Positions 1 through 8,354 of a stretch of 23,857 nt of DNA are shown piece by piece. The notes under the pieces were generated by a model. That model had not been told where the DNA came from. It made no database searches and saw only the letters and a list, made by a program, of their open reading frames with translations. The DNA is from Candidatus Heimdallarchaeota archaeon (GTDB taxonomy: Archaea; Asgardarchaeota; Heimdallarchaeia; JABLTI01): NCBI GenBank assembly GCA_030602675.1, contig JAUVZH010000003.1, positions 1 to 23,857 on the forward strand. Direction: 5' to 3'. Made by a program: the position numbers and the translations under genes. Numbering within the stretch: position 1 is the first letter of the stretch; each line of letters begins with the position of its first letter.

Positions 1-10
1 CGGAAATGAT

Positions 11-739
11 ATGAACCCGTTTGAAAGAAGAGACCTGTCTGCTACAGAAATTTTTGTTGATGCTTATTGGGCTAAAGGACTCAAAAAACTTAGAGCTTAC
101 CTTAAAGCACTAAGGACTATTAAAGAAGTTCAAAAAACACAAGATCAACCAGTTCAACGAGTAATAATTAACGATAAGGAAACGATTAAGGCTTTCCTCT
201 GCTCTGTCTGTTGGACGTATTCTACTCAATTTGCTGTAGGTGGGGATATCGCATTCTATAATTTAAAGAAGCACCTCAAAGCAATTAACAAATCAAATTC
301 CAAGCATCTCAATATCTATGGGAGTGACATTGAATTCTTCGGTTATAGATCCATGGGTCCAGAAGCTGCCAAACCAGTTGATCTAATTAACTTCCTTCGC
401 ATTTTAAAGAAACAAGGAATAAATACTAAATCTCCAAGTGACATTCCAGAAGAAGAATGGCCAGAAGAAGCCTCCTACTTGAGTGCTGGTTGCTGGTCAC
501 CAGACAAATCGTTCCGTATTTGGACTGATAGTGAAGACAATACAGAGTATATCCGTAGAGCAAATGAAATTTATGATATCCTTAGTCGACTTGGATGGAA
601 GAAAGATCTAATGACTAAATTGGAGCCATACCTTAGAATTATGGAGAATAGCGACCCTCGAGGTTGGGCACCAATACCAGAACGAAAAAATGAAGCTTAT
701 TCTGCAATGGCTTCAATCTTTGAAATATTAGAAAAATAG
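11..739 (+). CDS. hypothetical protein, 242 aa
   Basis: I do not recognise this family. The frame starts at an ATG close to the window edge and is open upstream to base 2 with no stop, so the true start may lie outside. The product looks soluble, with no signal peptide or membrane segment. It is mostly helical in character at both ends. A Cys-Ser-Val-Cys-Trp motif sits near residues 64-68. The middle is rich in Trp, Glu and Pro (EEEWPEEASYLSAGCW). It lies convergent with the zinc-ribbon/STGSI gene, with a strong hairpin between them. Codon use matches the neighbours, which supports it being a real gene. No function can be assigned. Confidence 0.75.
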   Translation: MNPFERRDLSATEIFVDAYWAKGLKKLRAYLKALRTIKEVQKTQDQPVQRVIINDKETIKAFLCSVCWTYSTQFAVGGDIAFYNLKKHLKAINKSNSKHLNIYGSDIEFFGYRSMGPEAAKPVDLINFLRILKKQGINTKSPSDIPEEEWPEEASYLSAGCWSPDKSFRIWTDSEDNTEYIRRANEIYDILSRLGWKKDLMTKLEPYLRIMENSDPRGWAPIPERKNEAYSAMASIFEILEK

Positions 740-755
740 GTTCTTTTTATGAATT

Positions 756-786
756 ATTGAAGGAGATGAGGGAAACCTCCTTCAAT
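756..786. terminator. convergent intergenic stem-loop
   Basis: A perfect 10-bp inverted repeat (ATTGAAGGAG / CTCCTTCAAT) with an 11-nt loop lies between the ends of two convergent genes, 17 bp after the first stop and 5 bp before the second. It lacks a clear T-run on either side, so it may act as a 3'-end processing or pausing structure rather than a classical terminator. Confidence 0.5.
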
Positions 787-790
787 TCAT

Positions 791-2038
791 TCAATTGGAG
801 ACACTAGCTGTAATACTTCCAGTTGAAGTTGTTAGAATAAAGGAATGTTGACAAGCTTTTAGTGAGAAGTCAGGAGAACTGTAATGATTTCTATCACCTG
901 GAAGATTAATACTACCTGTACTTGTATCTGCATCCATTTCAATACCTAGTTCAGCATTTACTTGACAGTCAACAGTTATACTGCCAGTGGATGTTTCGAC
1001 AATGTAGGTAGATGAGCAATTTACAGGAGGAAGATTAGTTTGTTCAAAATAGATAGCAATGGATCCTGTAGATGTATCTAAATTCCAAATCAGATCATTA
1101 TATTGAACGATATTTTTGTATTGTAAATCAATTGATCCAGTGGAAGTAGATATTGCTACTGTTGAAGCATTTATTGTCATTCCTTCTCCAAGATAGGCAT
1201 CAATACTACCTGTTGAACAACTTAATGTTAAACCTGTGACACTAGCATCAACTGATGCATACATATCGAATGCAATAGAACCAGTGCTCGTATCCATCAA
1301 AACATCACCAAAGGTTGTGTTTCTAACATAGTCACCGATTAGTTTTACTGTACCAGTTGAAGAAATAAGAGACATATCCTCTATGGCAATGTTGTCAATA
1401 CCATTGAGATATACCTTAATGCTTCCAGTACTTGTTTCAACATTGAAATTAACAACTGCACTAGGGTTCAAAGTAACATATATCTGATGACTAATTCGTT
1501 TCATACTTAAGAATCTGTAAATATCATAACCAGTAGCAAAACTAATTACTACTTTACCACCTACTACTTCGTGATTAAAATTCACTGCATCATCAAGGGA
1601 TGCACGCAATCCACCTCGAACTTCTATCTCAGCTTCAAATAAACCATCAAGACTATCATCATAATCTATTGTGATAGATCCAACATTATTATTGATAATA
1701 AGATCTACACTCAAAATATTTGTTGATGGAATTTCATAGTTTAATGTTCCAAGCGGAACTATGAAAGATGAAATAGTACTAATAGTTGCAACTGGGATTA
1801 GAATCACTCCCAGAATTATTGCGATAATAATCAAGGGTTTGTAATTTCGTTTTGATTTTATTACTTTGTCAGATTTTGCACTTACTTCATTTCTTTCTTC
1901 ATAACTATCTACTTCTGTAGGGACATGTTGTCCTTTTTCCTCATTTACAATCTTGGCACCACATTTAAAGCAGAAACTGTCTGCTCCCGTCATTTCTGTA
2001 CCACAACTAACACAGAATTTTTTATCCAAATTTAACAC
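791..2038 (-). CDS. zinc-ribbon, membrane-anchored protein with STGSI beta-solenoid repeats (DUF4097-like)
   Basis: The N-terminus carries a small zinc ribbon (C9, C12, C23, C26). A charged linker and one hydrophobic membrane segment at about residues 68-94 follow, then a long presumably extracytoplasmic region. That region contains nine copies of a STG(S/T)(I/V) motif, beginning at residues 203, 227, 251, 275, 299, 323, 350, 373 and 405. Six consecutive copies are spaced exactly 24 residues apart. This is the pattern of DUF4097/putative-adhesin beta-solenoids, with one motif per coil. The topology is therefore a cytoplasmic zinc ribbon, one membrane pass and an outside solenoid. The start is uncertain: the GTG at 2038 overlaps a GGTG Shine-Dalgarno-like motif, and the in-frame TTG at 2029 may be the real start. 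Function is unknown; sensing or surface binding is inference. Confidence 0.85.
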   Translation of the reverse strand: MLNLDKKFCVSCGTEMTGADSFCFKCGAKIVNEEKGQHVPTEVDSYEERNEVSAKSDKVIKSKRNYKPLIIIAIILGVILIPVATISTISSFIVPLGTLNYEIPSTNILSVDLIINNNVGSITIDYDDSLDGLFEAEIEVRGGLRASLDDAVNFNHEVVGGKVVISFATGYDIYRFLSMKRISHQIYVTLNPSAVVNFNVETSTGSIKVYLNGIDNIAIEDMSLISSTGTVKLIGDYVRNTTFGDVLMDTSTGSIAFDMYASVDASVTGLTLSCSTGSIDAYLGEGMTINASTVAISTSTGSIDLQYKNIVQYNDLIWNLDTSTGSIAIYFEQTNLPPVNCSSTYIVETSTGSITVDCQVNAELGIEMDADTSTGSINLPGDRNHYSSPDFSLKACQHSFILTTSTGSITASVSN

Positions 2039-2051
2039 CTTGTTTTTTAGT

Positions 2052-2067
2052 TACCACCACAGTGGTA
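2052..2067. promoter_or_regulatory. inverted repeat upstream of the STGSI gene
   Basis: TACCAC-CACA-GTGGTA is a perfect 6-bp-arm inverted repeat. It sits 14-29 bp upstream of the start codon, between it and a TATA-like box (GTTTAAATAG on the minus strand, about 2090-2100). A repressor site overlapping the transcription start is the simplest reading; the binding protein is unknown. Confidence 0.4.
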
Positions 2068-2162
2068 TGGTTCTAAGGGTGCTTCACCTATTTAAACCAT
2101 TTAAAATGAAAATGAGGGAAGAATAGAGGAATTAGTAAGGAAATTGAAAGTAAGTTTGGAGA

Positions 2163-3185
2163 TTAATTCCAAACAATGTCAGCAAAGGTATTACATTTCT
2201 TGCATAACATCTCATTTGTCAAATTGGTCGTATTTGTATAGTATCCTCTACGTCGAATGAGTAACGTACCACAATTCTTACAAAGAGTATCGCTTCCATT
2301 GTCATCTCTAATATTTCCAAGATAAACATATTTTAAACCAGATGCTAATGCTAATTCTCTTGCTTTGAAGAGAGTTTCAGTAGGTGTAGGGTCGATATCA
2401 AGTTTGTAATTTGGAAAGTAACGTGAAAAATGCAAAGGAACTTCTTCTCCTAATTCATTGACAATAAAATCAATTAATTCTTGAATTTGCTCCTCCGAGT
2501 CATTTTTTGTTGGTATTAGGAGGTTTGTTATTTCCAAGTGAACATTGTTTTCTTTCATCATTTTACATGTTCTTAATACTGCTTCTTGATGGGACACCTT
2601 ACAAAGTTCTTTATAGAAACCTTTGTCTCCCTTAACATCAACATTTGCACCATCGATAAATGGCAATAATTCTTCTAAAGGTTCAACTTCAATATAACCA
2701 TTAGTAACTATGACGTTTTTCAATCCTTTTTCCTTTACTATCTTCGCTGTATCTAAAACCCATTCATACCAGATGAATGGTTCATTATAGGTATAAGCTA
2801 CAGAAGCACATCCTGAGTCTTTTGCTTCTTTAGCAGCTTTAGTTGGTGTCAGTTTCTTCTTGCCAAATCGAAAGTCTTCTATTGATCCTCTCGAGATATG
2901 CCAATTTTGACAGAATTGGCAGAAGAGGTTACAACCAATTGTTCCAAAACTGTAGGAACAAGTTCCTGGCAGAAAATGATAAAGTGGTTTTTTTTCTATA
3001 GGATCTCTCGAACCGGAAGTTGTTAAACCATAATTTAGTGTGTAGAGTTTGCCATCGGTGTTAATTCGAACATTACATCTACCTTTTTCACCGGGCTTTA
3101 TTTTGCATAAATTTGGGCATAGCTTACAGAGAATAAGAGAATTCTTTTCGACAGTGTAGTATTTTGCCTCATGAAATTTAGTCAT
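2163..3185 (-). CDS. amrS: AmmeMemoRadiSam system radical SAM enzyme
   Basis: This is a radical SAM protein of the pyruvate-formate-lyase-activase-like AmmeMemoRadiSam branch. The SAM-cluster motif CxxxCxxC is C85-NLF-C89-QF-C92, followed by the family's QNW. A four-Cys knot precedes it (C20, C23, C27, C37). The stretches SGSRDPIEKKPLYHF, YTYNEPFIWYEW and DVKGD are typical of this family. A C-terminal zinc ribbon (CKNC...CKKC) closes the protein. At 340 aa the length is normal. Family members cluster with MEMO1 and AMMECR1 homologues, but neither is in this window and the substrate remains unclear. The ATG at 3185 has a GGAG motif about 10 bases upstream. It lies 105 bp downstream of lonB on the same strand, so it could be co-transcribed or have its own promoter. 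Confidence 0.92.
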   Translation of the reverse strand: MTKFHEAKYYTVEKNSLILCKLCPNLCKIKPGEKGRCNVRINTDGKLYTLNYGLTTSGSRDPIEKKPLYHFLPGTCSYSFGTIGCNLFCQFCQNWHISRGSIEDFRFGKKKLTPTKAAKEAKDSGCASVAYTYNEPFIWYEWVLDTAKIVKEKGLKNVIVTNGYIEVEPLEELLPFIDGANVDVKGDKGFYKELCKVSHQEAVLRTCKMMKENNVHLEITNLLIPTKNDSEEQIQELIDFIVNELGEEVPLHFSRYFPNYKLDIDPTPTETLFKARELALASGLKYVYLGNIRDDNGSDTLCKNCGTLLIRRRGYYTNTTNLTNEMLCKKCNTFADIVWN

Positions 3186-3290
3186 TAACTAACTCCTCTA
3201 AGAACAATTTGTTTTTAATATTAATTAGTTAAACGGTTGGAAATTAAAAGAGAAAAGAAATAGTTGATGCTAGAAAGTTAGCTAAAGTAA

Positions 3291-5264
3291 TTACTTTTCT
3301 GCTTTCTTTGCTTTTTTAACTTTTTCAATTTCTTTCTTCAATTTTGCTTCAAGTTCTATCTCGTACTTGGTTATGCCAGCTTTGAATTTTTCAATAATTC
3401 CGCTATCATCTTTTACTAAAGCTGTTTCAAGAACTTGCCAAAATCGTGTCACTGGAATAATATCAACTTCTTTCTCTTGTTCTTTGCTAAGAACAATATC
3501 ACTATAGTTCGATAAAGGAACAATGATAGTTTTTATACCTGCTTCAATAGCAGCTTCTGCTTTGTATGTTGTACCACCTATTGGTAAAACTTCTCCTCTA
3601 ACAGATAGTGAACCAGTCATAGCAATATCTTGTCTAACCGGAATATTGGTTAATGCAGATACAACAGCTGTGGCAACTGAAACACTTGCACTATCACCTT
3701 CGATGCCCTCATAGGATTGAAGGAATTGAACGTGAACATCATGTTGACTGAGATCAATACCAATGTATTTCTTTATTATTGCACTTACATTCAACACTGA
3801 TTCTCTAGCAATTTCACCTAATTTACCTGTAGCAATTATCTTTCCTTCTTGATTACTGAGTGCAGGTGTTACTTCTGCTTCAACATTCATGATAATTCCA
3901 CTTGAAGTTCCCAATACTGCTAAAGCGTTTACTCTACCAGTAACTGCTCCTTCATTGAGGATAATTTGATAGGAACGTCGATGCTCAATGAATTTTTCAG
4001 CAAGTTGTTGTTCCAATGGACCAGCAAGACTTCTAGCAACAAGAACATGTTCCGTTTTAGTAACTGTTGAATTTTTTTCTCTAGCAACGTCACCAGCTGC
4101 TCGGATGAGACCACCCATATCTCTAAACATCAAGGTCAAACTATGCTTCTTACTTGCACGTCGTCTAAATTCACGAATGACTTCCTCAACTGCCTCTTTA
4201 GTAAAGTGAGGAATTCGTCCGTCTTTTGAAACTTCTTGTGCTACAAACCTAACAATTTTGTTTCGGTTTTCAAGAGTATCAGGCATAAAGTGATCCATAT
4301 AAACTTCGTAACCATAACCACGGATTCGTGATCGTAAAGCAGGATGCATATTTTCCATTGTTGGAAGGTTTCCAGCTGCAATGAGTACAAAATCACAAGG
4401 AACTGGATCTGTTCGAACCATAGCTCCACTGCTAAGCTCACTTTGACCAGTGATTTGGAATTCTTTTTCTTGCATTGCAGTAAGTAATTGCTGCTGAGTT
4501 CTCATTGCTAGAGTACTTATTTCGTCACAAAAGAGAACACCTTTGTGAGATTTATGAATTAGACCAGATTCAACCCGTTCATGAGCAGGAGTACCTAACC
4601 CACCAGATTGGAATGGATCGTGACGCACATCGCCTAAAAGAGAACCTGCATGAGCTCCTGTAGCATCATTGAAAGGAGCATGAGTCTGTTGACTGGTATC
4701 TACTAGCAACTTTGGTACAAGACTCTCAGACCGGCTCCGCATTTGACCCATAATAAGAAATGCGAAAAATGAAACGAAAATACCACCAAGGACAAGTGTT
4801 GGTCTTTGGTCTGGATTACTAACGGGTACTAGAATTACATATAACATGATGGCTAGTGGAATTATTAGACTGATAATCATTCTCATGTTTTGTCCCTTAG
4901 CAGATTTTTCTTGATAACGATCTATAATTCGTCTGCCTTCACTAGAACCAACAGTCACGATTTTAGGGGTATTTGGATCCTTTCTATTAGGAACACAAAG
5001 AATGTCTTCTAAATCTTCTCGAGGTAATAACTCTGCCATTGCAGCACCTAACATGCTCTTACCAGTTCCAGGATCACCAATTAGGAGGACATTTCTTCTT
5101 TGTATTGCAGCTTTATTGATTAAATCAACTGCACGTTTCTGACCTAATACTTGGTCGATCAATCTAGTTGGAACAGGGATTTCAGCAGTGGTTTTGATAT
5201 TAACATCTATCAAAGGTTCGTCCAGTACTCTCGAGCTAGATTTTTTTGTTTCAGGTTTGCTCAT
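3291..5264 (-). CDS. lonB: archaeal membrane-bound Lon protease LonB
   Basis: ATP-dependent membrane protease for quality control in archaea. Walker A is GDPGTGKS at residues 63-70. Two membrane segments (about 127-147 and 156-173) are inserted in the AAA+ module, as is characteristic of archaeal LonB. Walker B follows (LFCDE, D247-E248). The C-terminal S16 peptidase domain has the Ser-Lys dyad: S525 in GDSAS and K568 in TTYKAEAA. The family's PxGG (PIGG) motif precedes the lysine. The full length of 657 aa is usual, and the C-terminus ends in a basic Lys-rich helix. The ATG at 5264 follows a GAGAG-type ribosome-binding motif. The protease probably faces the cytoplasm while tethered to the membrane. 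Its neighbour amrS has no known functional tie. Confidence 0.97.
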   Translation of the reverse strand: MSKPETKKSSSRVLDEPLIDVNIKTTAEIPVPTRLIDQVLGQKRAVDLINKAAIQRRNVLLIGDPGTGKSMLGAAMAELLPREDLEDILCVPNRKDPNTPKIVTVGSSEGRRIIDRYQEKSAKGQNMRMIISLIIPLAIMLYVILVPVSNPDQRPTLVLGGIFVSFFAFLIMGQMRSRSESLVPKLLVDTSQQTHAPFNDATGAHAGSLLGDVRHDPFQSGGLGTPAHERVESGLIHKSHKGVLFCDEISTLAMRTQQQLLTAMQEKEFQITGQSELSSGAMVRTDPVPCDFVLIAAGNLPTMENMHPALRSRIRGYGYEVYMDHFMPDTLENRNKIVRFVAQEVSKDGRIPHFTKEAVEEVIREFRRRASKKHSLTLMFRDMGGLIRAAGDVAREKNSTVTKTEHVLVARSLAGPLEQQLAEKFIEHRRSYQIILNEGAVTGRVNALAVLGTSSGIIMNVEAEVTPALSNQEGKIIATGKLGEIARESVLNVSAIIKKYIGIDLSQHDVHVQFLQSYEGIEGDSASVSVATAVVSALTNIPVRQDIAMTGSLSVRGEVLPIGGTTYKAEAAIEAGIKTIIVPLSNYSDIVLSKEQEKEVDIIPVTRFWQVLETALVKDDSGIIEKFKAGITKYEIELEAKLKKEIEKVKKAKKAEK

Positions 5265-5630
5265 TTTAATCTCTCAATCGTGATTATTAGGGGAGATTCC
5301 ATCTGTTACATAGAACAAATTTACTCGTTAAATTACACTTCAATCAATAATTAGCTTGTTTTTCTTTTAAAGACTAACAATAGTTTGATTATTTTCTATG
5401 CTTAATCAATTGATAATTTCAATTTGTCAATTAGAATTAAAAAGGTGACTAAAAAAACGATTTTACTATTTTTATATCCATTTGCATTATTTTTCTTCCT
5501 TTTTTCTCAAAACTTAATTATCAAAGCAATATAAACCTTTTAAGTTGATATGTGTCAACCCAACAGGTGAGCACTAATTAGTGCTTAGATTAAGAAGACG
5601 AAAAGAAACCTAACAAAGGTGATTAAAAAA
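5265..5630. other. divergent intergenic region between lonB and the solute-binding protein
   Basis: This 366-bp gap carries promoters for both flanking genes and no coding frame I can support. It is AT-rich, with several A/T tracts around 5340-5520. The clear signals are a TATA-like box near 5529 and two palindromes between it and the solute-binding-protein start, described separately. Confidence 0.6.
5529..5584 (+). promoter_or_regulatory. promoter with two palindromic operator candidates
   Basis: ATATAAA at 5529-5535 fits an archaeal TATA box, predicting transcription from about 5555-5560. GTTGA-TATGTG-TCAAC (5544-5559) lies between the box and that start. The perfect 14-bp palindrome GCACTAATTAGTGC (5571-5584) lies just downstream of it. 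Repressor binding at either place would block initiation. No regulator gene is adjacent, so the factor is unknown. Confidence 0.5.
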
Positions 5631-7496
5631 ATGAAATTTAGTAAAGCAAAAACAATTGTCCTTGTTGGGACAATAATAGCGCTATTTGTTGCTAGTTCAA
5701 TTGCTGTTCAACCTATGAACACAGATGCAATACAACCTGTTTTTACATTAGTAGCTAAGACAAATGGCGGAGGAGTTAGACCTGACTATCTAAACTTCTT
5801 GAAACAACACCTTGCTAGGATTGGGATCACTGTTGATGTTATTGTCCAAGATTGGCCAACCTTTGTGTATGAATTGATCATATACAGAGACTTCGACATT
5901 TGTTATGTCGGACTTCAAGGTGGTGGTGCTGATCCTGATTTTACAGGTGTGTACGATGAAAATGGTTCATTGAATCTCTTTGGATATGATACTTCTATGG
6001 ACTGGGACGATGAACTGGGAACTGGAAAGAATGAATGGTATATGAAACAAGGAACTGTCATTATGCCTCCGGACTCAGAAGAAAGAGTAGAGCATTACTG
6101 GGAATGGCAGCAATACTTAATGGATGAAATATGCCCATTACAACCAACTTTTGCACCCAAAAATTACATTGCATTATGGGGTAATCTAGAAGGATATAAT
6201 TTCTCTGACGGATTGGTCCAATCTTGGGGCAAAATGTTTTGGGACGGAAGCCATACTGGACAACAAAATCCAAATGAAATTGTTATTACAGATGCAGCTT
6301 GGTCTGATCTTAACCCATTGTTCCAAGATGATACTTCATCAGCTAGGATAAGCACTGCTACAATGGATCCTTTGATTTGGTACGATGCTGACTTAAGCGT
6401 TTGGCCACATTTAGCAGACTCTTATGAAATGATTAACGATACTCACCTAAGAATTCACGTCCGTGATGGTATCGAATGGCCTGATGCTGGTGGTTTTACA
6501 AATCAAGGATTTGACATCCATGATGTTTACTTCACCTTCTTCGCTTGGAAGTATGTATCCAACGATAAACACTTATGGGATTGGGTTAAAGAAATGAAGA
6601 TAATTGATGATAATACATTGGATGTATTCATTGATGGTGATCCTGATACACCTGAAAATGAACCATATGCTCCATTCTTACCTGCAATCTCAACAAGAAT
6701 TTTACCAGAACACTATTTGAACCAAACACAATTATCAGATGGTGTTACACCAGACATTCTTGATGATTCTTGGAATACCTTTGCTACAAACTGTTTCGGA
6801 ACTGGTCTCTTCGAGATTAGTGCTTTTACAGAAGGTGTTGAAACAATTCTAACTATTAACGAGGATTGTTGGAGATTAGATCCAGACCTTATAGATGATA
6901 AGGACCTAAATTGGGACGAAAGATTTGGGGATTTCTCAGGCGGACTTAATCAACTACGAATCAGAATTATACCTGACCTTCAAACCGCTCTATTAGAGTT
7001 TGAAGCAGGTAAAGTAGACATATATGGAATCACCTGGAACTCAGAAAAAAGATATGAGCTCATAGAAGACCCAGATTTTGATGTTCAAAGTGATACTGTT
7101 TATTCTTACGGATTCTATGGTTATAACATGAGAGAGAGTAGAGACCACATAGGTAGTAGAGATCCTTGTCCTTTAGATGAAAGTATGACTATAGGTTTAG
7201 CTGTCAGAAAAGCTATTTCCTATGCAACTGATAGACAAGAAATCAATGAAGTTGTACACAGAGGTGAATATACAATTTCTGATACTCCACTCTATCCAAA
7301 GATGGGTGTCTGGAATAATCCAAACATTGTCAGATATAACCACGACCTTGACAAAGCAAGATACTACATGACTATTGCAGGATACAATGTTGATTATACA
7401 ATACCAAATCCAGGATTTACTTACTGGATGACTTTCTCAGCAATAGTAATCGTTGCAGCAGTTTCAGTCTTTAGTATTAGAAAGAAGAAAAAATAA
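5631..7496 (+). CDS. membrane-anchored ABC transporter solute-binding protein, family 5, circularly permuted
   Basis: This is an extracytoplasmic solute-binding protein of the oligopeptide/nickel (SBP_bac_5) family. An N-terminal hydrophobic segment (KTIVLVGTIIALFVASSIAV) follows a basic start. A C-terminal membrane segment (about residues 598-616) ends in RKKKK, which would tether the protein. The order of parts is odd. Residues about 38-190 look like the normal C-terminal third (QHLARIGITVDVIVQDW, then DFDICYVG, then an ER...Y...Q pattern). Residues about 215 onward look like the normal N-terminus (LNPLF, HLADSYE, VRDGIEWPDAGG, DIHDVYFTF). The end (AVRKAISYATDRQEI, DLDKARYYMTIAGY) is the part that usually precedes the first segment. 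I prefer the ATG at 5631 because the in-frame GTG at 5619 lies inside the Shine-Dalgarno motif GGTGATT. No permease or ATPase gene is nearby. The ligand is unknown. Confidence 0.9.
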   Translation: MKFSKAKTIVLVGTIIALFVASSIAVQPMNTDAIQPVFTLVAKTNGGGVRPDYLNFLKQHLARIGITVDVIVQDWPTFVYELIIYRDFDICYVGLQGGGADPDFTGVYDENGSLNLFGYDTSMDWDDELGTGKNEWYMKQGTVIMPPDSEERVEHYWEWQQYLMDEICPLQPTFAPKNYIALWGNLEGYNFSDGLVQSWGKMFWDGSHTGQQNPNEIVITDAAWSDLNPLFQDDTSSARISTATMDPLIWYDADLSVWPHLADSYEMINDTHLRIHVRDGIEWPDAGGFTNQGFDIHDVYFTFFAWKYVSNDKHLWDWVKEMKIIDDNTLDVFIDGDPDTPENEPYAPFLPAISTRILPEHYLNQTQLSDGVTPDILDDSWNTFATNCFGTGLFEISAFTEGVETILTINEDCWRLDPDLIDDKDLNWDERFGDFSGGLNQLRIRIIPDLQTALLEFEAGKVDIYGITWNSEKRYELIEDPDFDVQSDTVYSYGFYGYNMRESRDHIGSRDPCPLDESMTIGLAVRKAISYATDRQEINEVVHRGEYTISDTPLYPKMGVWNNPNIVRYNHDLDKARYYMTIAGYNVDYTIPNPGFTYWMTFSAIVIVAAVSVFSIRKKKK

Positions 7497-7515
7497 GTCA
7501 TCAAATCTATTCAGA

Positions 7516-7547
7516 AAGCAGGGGTTCATTCCCTGCTTCTTTTTCTT
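7516..7547 (+). terminator. intrinsic-type terminator after the solute-binding protein
   Basis: A perfect 8-bp stem (AAGCAGGG / CCCTGCTT) with a 7-nt loop is followed at once by CTTTTTCTT, 20 bp past the stop. It separates the solute-binding-protein gene from the next gene. Confidence 0.7.
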
Positions 7548-7625
7548 ATAGAAAATTGAAGTAATTAGAAAAATACTTGAACCTATTTTGAGGTTTATAG
7601 ATGTACATTACTGGAGTTCAGACAG

Positions 7626-8321
7626 GTGAAGAAGAAACAATTACTTACCATAGGAATTCTTACGCTTATCATATTAAGCTCAATACCTACTTTAGTTAAC
7701 AAAAAAGGGTTGGATATAAGTCCAAGATTAGCAAAGGGTATAGATTTTGAGAGCTCTGTTACTCTTATTGCTTATGAGTATCATATAATTTCACTCTCTA
7801 TTTCCAAAGGTCAAGCTATAAGTGGTGATTGGGAGGCTACACCAGCAGATGTTGTTTCACCTGCTTTTCTAGTTTTTATTGTTGATTCAGAAAATCTTGA
7901 GATATGGAAAGCTAGCAGTAATTTAACCCAAGCAGTGAGTAGAATACCAGCAAGTGACTTGCTGTATTTGTATGATCCATTATTGAGAGTTGATGATATC
8001 CCTCTTGATAATCGTCGTAGTGGTACCTTTCAAATCAAGGTACCCTATACTGACAATTGGTCTTTGGTTCTCTATGCTGGTCCAACAGCTATACCATTGA
8101 TATTCAGCTGGCACATTTCAGTAGTTGAAGGCAGATTACTTGATATTGTACTTTATTCTTTGATTGGAACCTTCGTTATTGTAGCAATCACTCTTTTCAC
8201 AGTGAAAGTTCTAAAAGATAAGAGAGTCTCTTATGAAGATGAACTGGAAAAGATTAGAAAAGAAGAGGCTGAAAGAGAGGAACAAGTTCTTCAATTGGAA
8301 GAGCCAAACGAAGACTATTAA
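7626..8321 (+). CDS. hypothetical protein with signal segment, extracytoplasmic beta domain and C-terminal membrane anchor
   Basis: The 231-aa product has a basic start and a hydrophobic segment at about residues 5-20, which may be a signal peptide or anchor. A strand-rich region of about 150 residues follows, then a second membrane segment (about 172-194) and a charged cytoplasmic tail rich in Glu, Lys and Arg that is likely a short coiled coil. The layout resembles type I membrane proteins with a beta-sandwich ectodomain, but I cannot name the family. The GTG at 7626 is the only usable start near the signal segment; it lies within a GGTGA motif. The gene ends 33 bp before nreA on the same strand, so they may share a transcript, although a functional link is not obvious. 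Confidence 0.75.
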   Translation: MKKKQLLTIGILTLIILSSIPTLVNKKGLDISPRLAKGIDFESSVTLIAYEYHIISLSISKGQAISGDWEATPADVVSPAFLVFIVDSENLEIWKASSNLTQAVSRIPASDLLYLYDPLLRVDDIPLDNRRSGTFQIKVPYTDNWSLVLYAGPTAIPLIFSWHISVVEGRLLDIVLYSLIGTFVIVAITLFTVKVLKDKRVSYEDELEKIRKEEAEREEQVLQLEEPNEDY

Positions 8322-8354
8322 AATTCAAGTTTCAAATTTAGAAGTGAGAGTTAA

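Noticed and set aside
791..1440. Repeated STGSI-coding DNA as a CRISPR array or satellite
   Set aside because: The repeats are protein-level, with varied codons, and the spacing follows 24-residue coils in one reading frame.
3284..3297. Palindrome AAAGTAATTACTTT across the lonB stop codon
   Set aside because: Short A/T-dominated palindromes are frequent by chance in this composition, and it does not precede a T-run or promoter.
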